A stretch of 35,487 nt of DNA, from assembly GCA_032718475.1 (NCBI GenBank), contig JAUCBJ010004695.1, positions 1-35,487 on the forward strand, in the 5' to 3' direction. Shown here piece by piece: positions 17,336-26,325 of the stretch. Below the pieces are notes generated by a model, which made no database searches, was not told the origin of the DNA, and saw only the letters and a program-made list of their open reading frames with translations. The stretch's first letter is position 1. Every line of letters begins with the position of its first letter. The DNA comes from Nemertoderma westbladi (Eukaryota > Xenacoelomorpha > Nemertodermatida > Nemertodermatidae). The position numbers and the translations under genes were made by a program.

Positions 17336-19614
17336 GATATCCCTAGATGGTAGATAGGTATATATAGATAGGTATATGCGTATATGTATTATCGATACTA
17401 GGTCAGATTAAAGTTTGGCGTTATGTAAGGATCAATGTAGGCCTACAGTTGAAAGGTGGCCGGAGTACGGGATTGGCCGCCTTCACCTTTTGTGCCATAT
17501 CATGAACTATTCACTATTCACTTTGAAGGTGTCTACCCCCACTAAATCGATCATTGCGGTTCGAATGAGCATAAGGACGATGCAATAGACATTAGAGAAG
17601 TTAGGCATCGCCACAATTAATGATATGAGGATGTAGCGCTACCTACCCATATCAGTTAAAATCTTCCAAGCAAGTGCAGCACTGTTGCTGCATTCATGAA
17701 TTCTGCCTTTAAATTACTTATTTTACCAATTTTGGTCCAAAACTACATTTTTTATTGATAAAAAACCAGTTATGGTGTAATACCTTATTAATTATTCCTA
17801 TTGAATTATTTTCTGGTAAGGGTTTTTACGCCATCTAGTGCCATTATACCCATATTCGAATTGATAGGATGCCTTACTGAGATTCGTGACGTCTTATTGG
17901 CCCGTATTATTGCCTTGAGTAAACCTGATATATAATCTCTGCTGGTTGATCATTTTATCCATTTTGGCCACTCAGCACACTAGCATATTGCAGAGGAGTT
18001 ACCTCCAATGCAGGGCCTTTGGATGCTGGTCAGATTACTGATGACCAGCGTTTATTACATGCCTTTATGTCTTTATGTTAATGCCTTTGCCGTTAATGTC
18101 TGTGTCTTGGTGACATTATAATATTATTATTAATTGATATTCTGTCGTTAAACTCAATTTACTCTCTTTGTTTGTTTAATATATCGCCGATATTACGAAA
18201 TCAAGGAAGTTTTACACGCGCCAGAAAAGGTGGGTCACTACAATTAAGTATTAGTGATAATCTGGACAATTGTATTCGATTCGTGTGTTGTCGTACCTCT
18301 GATTCACTAAATAATTAATATATGGCGATATCTCAGACCATTATTATAAGCAAAGCCCTTATTATTAATCATATCACGATTGAGAGTTGTCATGAATTGA
18401 TTACGGTAGAAATATCAATATAATTAGACATAAAGACAAGTTACAATACGTTTCCCCTAAAGTGAAACACAAACGCTAGACTTGAGTCCTTACATAATTA
18501 ATTAGTCAGCCATTTACTTGTTATACTTTGTTGTCACACCCTCCCGGTATAGTATCTCAGTTAAATACAATACAATAATAAAATACCGTATCAAACCAAA
18601 TAAGTTATAGAGCAAATCAATACATAAGAAGGAAACAAAAGGGGATTAATCGATACAGTGAGCGGCCCTCTGTTAAAGGTACACTAGCGCAACTCAGCTC
18701 ATTGTGTCAGACCAGCGATTCAAGGTCCACAGTGCATGAAAGTGAGATTGAAAGAACAAATTTTTTAATTAAACACTAACAGTAATAAACGATTTTCATT
18801 CCTCTCGCAGTAACAAACACTGTTAAACAGTTGAAGCGTTTAACAGTAATATTTGACTCTCAACCCCCTTCGAGTGTTTATGATTTGCTTATTTGTTCTA
18901 TTAATGTGCTTATTTTCTCTAATTTTGATTGGCCATCGTAATTGGTAGGAATTGGTGCATAAATATTTATCGATTTATATTATAGACCTGGCCCGTTTAT
19001 TGTATTTTTTGGTAAGTATTCCGCAAGTATTTGATAACCTTATTTACTGGTGTATAACCGGAGAGTGTAAAGGAGTACTTTATATATCGTTATTTATAAT
19101 TGGTGTATTTGTTGTTTTTTGCTTTCATGTATTGGTGAGTTTTGAACATTAACTGATAGCGCCCTGTGTGTTGTTGGACCTTGTAAGGCGTAGACGTTCG
19201 TTTTCTACCGTAAACATTTGTTGGGCCTTCGCGATGGTCGAGGTAAGTCGTGGTACTGTACTACAGTACTTTAACCGATACCTTATCGCCCTCTATAAGG
19301 AGACATGAGAACTACTGAGTACCATCACGCAAACTTTTGACAGACTATTTATTACACGTGAACCAACTTTAGTTAATTCCATCAAAGATTGACTGAATTG
19401 TTATTAGCCTTTAAACATTCGTCGAACGACCGACAGACAACGATTGAAACAGCGCTATGGGTATGGGTAAACTCAAAATGGTAAACTCACTTACTTCGTA
19501 GCTCGCCCCACATAATATTTTCCAATTTCCCAATACTAAATATGTAGCTTTATCGTGTTGTGGTTAAGGCCATTAGACAAATACACCGAAAATATAATGG
19601 GAATTTAGCTAATA
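17336..19614. other. Non-coding region, mostly featureless
   Basis: No gene recognised. An inverted repeat lies at 18819-18847 (arms ACTGTTAAAC and GTTTAACAGT, 9-nt loop). At 19233 ATGGTCGAG is followed directly by GTAAGT, which could be a start codon with a splice donor but has no other support. Positions 19425-19512 repeat the tail motifs of 10850-11110. The 66-codon frame at 18952-19152 is hydrophobic and T-rich, and I do not call it. Confidence 0.5.
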
Positions 19615-21378
19615 TCAACTAAGAGACGCTACGCTAGTGGTTGTGTTATGATCTCGTATTATTTTATCGAGATCAGCTGTCCACCCTAACTCTTCCACCA
19701 ACTCTCCAACAATATCTACAATATCCCCCAAAACAGTGACGTCATTCGGTCTACCACGACCTCCTCGGAATGGGCCTACCAACTTTCGGTTGATGAGCAA
19801 ACGCGGCACATAGAAACGCGTCCCCGTTGCTAGGTTACAGAACGGCTCTACCTCCAAAGAGGTCCCCATAACAACCAATAGATCACAGTCTGGTATATCG
19901 CGTTCGTGCATCCAAAACCGTCGAGGCATATCCTCACCAAAGAAAGTGATATCAGGTTTCACTAATCCCTTACATTTTCCTTTATCACACCGCGGTAATT
20001 TATCGCTGAGAATATCGCTTTTTATATTTTCGCTTTTCGTTTTACCACCACAATTACGGCAGGTGGCTGTAGAGAAGGAGCCATGGGATTCTACAAGCCT
20101 ATTGGGTGGAACTCCAGCCAATCGTTCGAGTCCATCTATGTTTTGGGTGTAAACTCGAAGCAGTATTCCTTTATCGTTGGCTAGTTTGATGAAGTGATGC
20201 ACCATATTAGGTCTGTGTGCAGCTCCGGGAATCAGCTGTTTGGCTAAACGGTAAAACGGCTTAGGATTGTAAGCGAAATAGTCGATGTCGAATATCGATT
20301 CAGGGTCCGGTAAGCGGTACTTACTTAGGTTGTCATATAAACCGGTGCAGGGAGTACGGAAGTCCGGTATTCCACTGGGAGTGCTGACTCCCGCCCCAGC
20401 CATTATCACCATCTTAAATACCGGTTTGTTCTTTATATAATTTACTATGTCCGATAAAGTTTTGCATCTACTTCCTACTCGCTTTATACCGTTACCGCAA
20501 GTTGCAACCTCACGCCGTCGGTGGGTTTTTAGAACTTCTGTTTTGACCGTTTTTGTCTCTTTTCGGGGTGTTTTAACGTTTATTTGTGGAGGATTTATTA
20601 ACTCTATTTGTGTAGTTGTTTCTTCTGTTGTGGGAGTTTTAATCTCTGCTTGTAGTGTTTGCACCTCGTTTTGGTTAATTTTTTCCTCAGTTTTGTGAAT
20701 TTTTACGTCTGTTTTAGGTGTTTTGAGCTCTTCTTGAGTTATTTTCAGCTCTGTTTGCCGAGGTTTTAGCTCTTCTTGATGCATTTTTAGTTTTGTTTGT
20801 GGAGTTTTTAGCTCTGTTAGTGGATTTCTTACCTCTGTTTTGGATGGTTTTATTTGTGTCCGAACAGTTTTCAATTGTATTCGCCCAGGAAGACAATTGT
20901 TTATAAATTTCGTACGTTTTTCAAGAACCGCAATATCGAGAGGCGAACGATGACGTAATGCCTGCTGCGATAATATGGCGGTGCAACTAATTGAATGTCG
21001 ATATGCGACAGAGTTTGGGCGCGCTGGGGTACGAGTTGTTTCATCAACTCGTTGACAATTTTCGCATGCGTTATCCAGTGATTGTCGACCACCATTTTCG
21101 CAATCTGTACCTTTAGACGCTCGATCAACATATCTTATACCACCAGAGATAACATCTACAGATTTGCTACCACTTTCATTTCCATGCGGAGTAGCTGACA
21201 CATCAATCGAGTTTGATAAAGAATTACTGGAAGTTCTGTCGATTATCGCTAGGCGGCGCAATCTATGAGTAACTTTAGATACCAGATCAGTATTTTTAAG
21301 AGCTTTATGATTTTCGATTCTGGAATACTTCGATCTGTTGTGTGCGGTAGGAATCGGCATCATTATGGTTTCCGCCAT
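19615..21378 (-). CDS. SIRT3-like NAD-dependent protein deacylase with a heptad-repeat N-terminus
   Basis: Class I sirtuin, 587 residues, one uninterrupted frame. The catalytic domain spans about 305-570: NAD-binding GAGVSTPSGIPDFR (328-341), TQNID (411-415), catalytic His432 in ESHGSF, zinc ligands C440, C443, C464 and C469, and GTSLEVEPF (505-513). GLYDNLSKYRLPDPESIF and SLEVEPF resemble SIRT3 more than SIRT2. Such enzymes remove acyl groups from lysine using NAD+, in mitochondria for vertebrate SIRT3. The second zinc pair is CX4C instead of the usual CX2C. The N-terminal 300 residues are unusual: about 177-285 is a tandem heptad repeat. I see no clear mitochondrial presequence, so localisation is open. 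The start is well fixed: TAG lies in frame two codons upstream and the context is AATATGG. All catalytic motifs are intact. The lack of introns suggests intron loss or a retrocopy. Confidence 0.93.
   Translation of the reverse strand: MAETIMMPIPTAHNRSKYSRIENHKALKNTDLVSKVTHRLRRLAIIDRTSSNSLSNSIDVSATPHGNESGSKSVDVISGGIRYVDRASKGTDCENGGRQSLDNACENCQRVDETTRTPARPNSVAYRHSISCTAILSQQALRHRSPLDIAVLEKRTKFINNCLPGRIQLKTVRTQIKPSKTEVRNPLTELKTPQTKLKMHQEELKPRQTELKITQEELKTPKTDVKIHKTEEKINQNEVQTLQAEIKTPTTEETTTQIELINPPQINVKTPRKETKTVKTEVLKTHRRREVATCGNGIKRVGSRCKTLSDIVNYIKNKPVFKMVIMAGAGVSTPSGIPDFRTPCTGLYDNLSKYRLPDPESIFDIDYFAYNPKPFYRLAKQLIPGAAHRPNMVHHFIKLANDKGILLRVYTQNIDGLERLAGVPPNRLVESHGSFSTATCRNCGGKTKSENIKSDILSDKLPRCDKGKCKGLVKPDITFFGEDMPRRFWMHERDIPDCDLLVVMGTSLEVEPFCNLATGTRFYVPRLLINRKLVGPFRGGRGRPNDVTVLGDIVDIVGELVEELGWTADLDKIIRDHNTTTSVASLS
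20524..20850 (-). repeat. Coding 21-bp repeat (about 15 heptads) in the sirtuin gene
   Basis: Residues 177-285 of the sirtuin read as sevens: KTEVRNP, LTELKTP, QTKLKMH, QEELKPR, QTELKIT, QEELKTP, KTDVKIH, KTEEKIN, QNEVQTL, QAEIKTP and so on. Position 4 of each seven is nearly always hydrophobic (V, L, I), position 3 is mostly E, and K and P are common at positions 5 and 7. Nucleotide copies are degenerate, so the repeat is old or protein-selected. There is only one hydrophobic position per seven plus frequent Pro, so a canonical coiled coil is not assured. Confidence 0.85.
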
Positions 21379-22743
21379 ATTCTACTGTATGACATCAGAT
21401 AACCGTGGCTATAAATAATGATAGAAACTGTGGGGGCTACCTATATAGTGTGTAAAAGCCCTTATGATTGTAGTCTATCTACTAAGTACCTGATTATGGG
21501 ATGATGGTTTAGTTGTACAGTAGTACAAAATATTGAAAAAGTTATGAATTAGTCATCAGTTCAATTAATAGGTGTCCACTACAGTAATCAATCTCAAAAA
21601 TGTATAATGAATGTCTTTCGTTTTAAATTGTTTTTCAAAAATTACGCCATTTCTACGTCATTCCACTAACTACATTACAAATACTGTAATACCTAAATCC
21701 AAAATGGGTTAGTTCTAATACTGTACCTAATAAAAAAATTTTTTTTTTTTGTTATACAGTATTATTACATACAATAATAATACATACATTTATTATAATA
21801 ATCTTAAATCATAAATTAAAAAGATGTGCACCAAAAATAACAAAAGACTAATACAAAAACACTACAAAAACTAATAAAAAATAAATAATTATTATTATTG
21901 TATTGCTATCATCTACATAGTTCATGTGCAAACTCAATCGATTATGAACTGCGGTGATTACATTTAATAATTCCTCACGAACTCAATAAATTATCAATGC
22001 TCTCGTCTCCAAGGCAACTAATTTGTTTAATAATTTGGAATATTGCCTGAATAAGTATCACATTACCACACAAACTGTAAGCCAAAGTACAACTGAGTGC
22101 AGCTGGGGGGTTGGAGCCAGTATTGTAATAGGGGCTAGAAATTTTGCACTCAGTAAATACAGTAGTTACGGATGGCATCACGGGTTGTTATCATTGTAGA
22201 ATAGATTCTACAAAGATTACTACTGTTAATAATAATCTTCCCTTCATAGTAAAATAATGTTAATATTCGAATAAAAAGACATTGAGATTGAGTCCATAGA
22301 GGTATTCTCCATTGAGGGATACAACCAGTTAGCTAGCTATATGCAATAAGCTGAGCAGGAAACGAATTATGCGTGGCTTCAGGTAAATACATATTTGCAA
22401 TATATTTTCCGCAGTTAAATTATCTGCCCCCGGTAAAAAGGTAAGTAAACACGTTTATCCACACTTTTGTTTAATTGTTAAAATGGCCACTTTTATGGAG
22501 GTAGCTGTACCACTCAATTTTAAAACTAAAGTTTATAGAAATATCTTTGATCCAATTGAGTACAACTGATGATGAACTTTACAGTCGATTTCGTTTCGAT
22601 CTCTAAGGTATTTATTTTCTTGGCTGACTTTCTCCGACCTTCTCCTGTGCGCATTTCAACGACAGACAGACCTATTCTGGTCGAAGTTCTTAGTAAGGGT
22701 TTCGTTGTGGTATTTGGCATCCAGGCATTTGGCATCTCAGGCA
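21379..22743. other. Upstream of the sirtuin gene, largely non-coding
   Basis: The sirtuin promoter should lie here. I see TGACATCA at about 21389-21396 but no firm TATA element. Positions 21730-21900 are extremely AT-rich. On the minus strand 21975-22181 is an open frame (TECKISSPYYNTGSNPP, then AYSLCGNVILIQAIFQIIKQ) that looks somewhat protein-like but is unrecognised and could be chance. The antisense frames at 22526-22744 likewise have no identifiable product. Confidence 0.45.
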
Positions 22744-23705
22744 TTTTTTATAAATTAAGGCACATATTTCCCCTTGAAATTCTTCGCACACTCTACTTCT
22801 GTCTCGTACATCCGTATATTACATACTCTATATTAGCATGGGGTTCCACACATACAACGACAATACGCCCGCTTAGAATAAAAATTAATAAAATAATTCG
22901 CTGCATAACTTTTAGCCACTACCAAGCTTCCTCTATCCCTATTTAGAGATCATTAAATATTCTCCCCCTTGAATCTCTATTTAAATTTCACTTAGGCCAA
23001 CTACTTTTTGATGCTTTATCAAATACAAATCACCCTTTATCGACTCTATTTTCTAAATCATCTAAATTTCATCATTACAACACCCGATCGTCCGCCTCAG
23101 GTAAACTAGTAATTCCTCTAACTCATCTACATGTCGCTCACCAATCTATCTCCGTGTTAGGACCTTTATTTTGGAACAGTCTACCAAACAATATTATAAA
23201 TATAAAATCCGCAACAATATTTAAACAAACATTAAAAAACCACCTGAAAGACAATATGACTTAAATAATATTAATATATAAATAAATAATTATAGTACTA
23301 ATAATATAATAAAATAATACAATCATATTTAAAAAATAAATATTAATCTATTAATGGTATGAATGTTGCGATAAAATAGGAGTCTTAGGGGCCGCATGGT
23401 AGGATACTATACTTTTGGATACTATTTAAAATTGTCGAAATTAATTAAATACAATACGAATAATAATATAAATTCTGACAACCCGTGAGTACATATATTT
23501 TTACTAACCCCCCCCCCCCCAATTGGTTTAGCTGGAGGCCTTGACTAGCTCGGCTATTGCCACCAGCCATATAACCAGCCTGCACTTTTTTTTTAATATA
23601 CATCTATACATATATATATCAATATTTCTATATTATAAGTGCGGTAAATAAATTTATATAATATCTATCATGAAAAATATAATAATTGAATTGAATTGAA
23701 TTGAA
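22744..23705 (+). mobile_element. CR1/L2-like non-LTR retrotransposon, 3' end
   Basis: The plus-strand frame encodes the C-terminal end of a CR1/L2/Jockey-type reverse transcriptase protein: LRTLYFCLVHPYITYSILAW, INKIIRCITFSHYQASS, then a stop TAG (22944-22946), and in the same frame LNILPLESLFKFHLGQLLFD, HHYNTRSS, SVLGPLFWNSLPN, KSATIFKQTLKNHLK and the natural stop at 23262-23264. A 3' UTR of about 430 bp with a 13-C run (23508-23520) ends in ATTGAATTGAATTGAA (about 23688-23703), the short-repeat tail typical of these clades. It is 5' truncated, with one premature stop. Confidence 0.88.
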
Positions 23706-24150
23706 ATCCAACGAATATCAAGTGGGTGTGGCCAACGACTTTGGCATAAATCATCCCAATGTTTCGCGAATTTTGGACAGTTTCCTGAATGTTTTTGTTC
23801 CAAAAGTGATGATTTCATCAAATTTCCAACCACAACCAGCAGTGCCTAAATATGCAATTATTTTTATACCATGGCTGGATTCCCACAAGTAATAGGTTGT
23901 ATAAATTATAGTACACATGTCAAAATACGTGCCCCGAGTTTGAATGAAAAGTGTGCGAAATTCGAGGGAAATTTACGAATGTTGTTGCCAAATGGCATAG
24001 TTCGACACATGATTCATTCATTTTGAAAAACGGTGAACTGTGGAATGCTTTCGAATCTCAATGATTGTCGGGTTTTGGATATGGAACATTTGGAAATGGA
24101 ACATATTTTGGATAACTCTGGCTATGCTATATGCCCTATATCGAACAAGT
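23704..24150 (+). pseudogene. Harbinger-type (HARBI1-like) transposase relic
   Basis: Three successive frames carry collinear pieces of a PIF/Harbinger transposase. They are EYQVGVANDFGINHPNVSRI (HTH-like, frame from 23701), MAGFPQVIGCINYSTHVKIR then APSLNE (from about 23871), and VAKWHSSTHDSFILKNGELW (from about 23980), followed by a stop and a short LDNSGYAICP in another frame near 24110. In the family the motif after GxIDGTH holds the first catalytic Asp. Here it reads CINYSTH, so that Asp is Asn. With at least two frameshifts and a stop, the copy is dead. Terminal inverted repeats were not found. Confidence 0.82.
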
Positions 24151-24270
24151 TTTTATTTTTTAATACCTGCTTTATTAAATAGAAGAAAATAACATTTTGA
24201 AGTCAACCGTTTTTGGTTTTGGTATATACTTACATTCTACAATCAAAATAATACAATAATACTTTTTGAA
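24151..24270. other. Short spacer
   Basis: AT-rich sequence between the Harbinger relic and the next retrotransposon end. Nothing recognised. Confidence 0.5.
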
Positions 24271-24558
24271 ACTACTACTACTACTAGGTCGAGCGAACTC
24301 GGACAGTGGAAATGAGATCCTTCCAGGCTTCCCGATTCTCCATAGTTGTCGCAATTTCGTTTCTCCTAATAGTTTCTCTCTTTTTGAAACGATGAGTAGA
24401 AAATCGACTAAGTTGTCCCGGGTTTACCCCATTTAACGATCTGTAAGTGTAGTTGGGTCTGAGTTCACAAAGAGCGTGGGTCAAACCCTGGGTCACCAGG
24501 GAAGCCAGATTGTGAGCGGGAGAGGGATTCTGGAGTTGGAGGCTACTCTCATGTTCCA
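24271..24558 (-). mobile_element. Non-LTR retrotransposon 3' end, inverted
   Basis: The minus-strand frame ends RRNEIATTMENREAWKDLIS and TVRVRST, then stops, with a TAG-repeat tail at 24271-24286. The MENREAWKDLI type of ending is common in non-LTR C-termini, and the (TAG)n tail matches the family at 11310-11795, though the coding part differs, so it is a second family or subfamily. The upstream limit (about 24420-24558) is unresolved because it abuts the plus-strand copy that starts by 24560. Confidence 0.6.
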
Positions 24559-24559
24559 C

Positions 24560-26325
24560 CCCGACCAACAAAGCCATTGGTGAATCTGAGGCAAGTCACT
24601 AGGCTAGCCTCAGTAAACACCCTAACACTCGGGTCACCAATGCGTCAAGGTGAGCTGACTACCTTGGCAGATAAGCTTTATCTTAGTGCAGTGGGTGTTC
24701 AAGAGCACCGAATGCAGACTGGACAAACTGATGAGGTTTTGATTAAGGACATGAGAGGCGGTTGGCGACTCGCCCTCGCGTCCGCAGATGATAGTGGCAA
24801 TGGTGGAATTTGTCTATTGATGAATCCAACTGCACATGCAGCATTGGACAAAATAGACCAAATCTCTAACCGCATCATCCGTTGCCACTTCTCATGTTCT
24901 GGAAGACTGGCTAAGAAGTTTCCTAAGGTGGTTCTGATTGTGTGCTACTCTCCAACTAGTGTTGCCCCTGTCGAGGAGGTGGAAAATTTCTACCACAATC
25001 TACAAGCAGCTACTGATGGAGTGGATCAGCATGCATTCTTAACATTCCTGTGAGACTTTAATGCAAGTCTGCATCAATCACCTACATCGCCCTGGGTCTA
25101 TAGCAATAGTGTTAACCGAAATTTCGTCCATCTTCAAGATTTTATCTCTAGAAATGGATTGTTTTCGGCTGGAACCCAGTTCAAGAAGCGAACTGGAAAG
25201 CTATGGACTCATAGTGGACCCAGTGGTCACAAGTCCCAGATAGACCATATTCTGTTTCGTAGGAAATACAGGAGTTCTATACAAGACTGTAATGCATTTA
25301 CACTTTGACCCTTCGCCAGTGATCGCCGCATTATTGTGGCCAAGGTAAGACTTAGTCAGCGTGCTAGCAGAACAACGAAATCTGCCTTGCCGCGGCATGA
25401 CTGGTCCTCTCTGTTGCAATAGCCAAGTGTGAGATCCAGCTTCACACTACAGCTGAGCAACAGGTATGAGGTTCTTGCCTCTGAGGCGGCAGATCACTGT
25501 GAGGGCTATACTGCCTTCACAGAAGCAGTTAAGTTAGCAGCGCTGCAGAAACAGTTCCTGTATACCCTCGAAACAGGAAAAGGGCCCCCTGGACTGACAA
25601 CAAAATTCAGAAGTGCCGAAATGACCTCTATAAGGCGCAGAAAGAGTCCCGACTCAAACAGACTACAGCGGCCAAGAATGCAGATAAGAGACTTTATACT
25701 TAACTATATATAACTTTATAACTTTATAGAAGTAAGTGTCCCTCATATCCCAGATATTCCCTTGGCGATATCTCCTTTGCAGAAGTGCAGGCGCAGGCTG
25801 CTGCAAAGAGCATTAAGACCAATCGTGCCAGTGGAGTAGATGGTGTTCCCCCTGAGGTCTTTAAAATACCTGAGTGTTTAAAGCTCATCTATCCCATCAT
25901 AGTAGACATGTACCGAACAACAAGAGTCCCACAAGAAATAAAAACAAATAAGCTGGTGCCAGTTCCCAAGAAGGGCAACCTAACACTCTATGGTTCTTTT
26001 CGGGGAATCTCATTGATCTCGATTGCTGCAAAGCTATACAATAAAATTCTATTAAAACGGATTAGGGATCCCATTGAGAGACTGCACCGTGGAAATCAGA
26101 ATGGGTTCCGTAAAGGTCGTGGGAACATGGAGTGGATGGAGTGAATAAGCATGGTGGACAGCCCATGACTTTCTTGAGACGCATCTTAAAGCAGGACACT
26201 GGCCTTGAAGATGCGGATGATCTAGCAAATGTCATGGGTGATAGGGAGTTGTGGCGGCGCAATTTTGTCGACAAGCCGGCACAGCATTCTTAAAAATGCA
26301 GCTGCAATGCAGCATGCCGATCCTA
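24560..26325 (+). mobile_element. Non-LTR retrotransposon copy, endonuclease to 3' end, internally deleted
   Basis: The plus strand encodes an APE-type endonuclease (VNLRQVTRLASVNTLTLGS, VGVQEHRM, GGICLLMNPTAHAALDKID, VVLIVCYSPTSV), then FL-stop-DFNA, where TGA replaces the Gly codon of the conserved GDFNA motif. EN C-terminal pieces follow in another frame (HKSQIDHILFRRKYRSSIQD, about 25230-25290), then a reverse-transcriptase start (SIKTNRASGVDGVPPEVF, LVPVPKKGNLTLYGSFRGIS, HRGNQNGFRKGRG). At about 26125-26143 the sequence jumps to the C-terminal end (NKHGGQPMTFLRRILK, MGDRELWRRNFVDKPAQHS), so most of RT is lost. It ends with GCAGCTGCAATGCAGCATGC and CTAGCAGTAG. It is non-functional. Confidence 0.88.

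Noticed and set aside
20447-20896. Plus- and minus-strand frames over the sirtuin heptad repeat
   Set aside because: The 21-bp-periodic repeat is stop-poor in other frames. The catalytic domain fixes the true frame.
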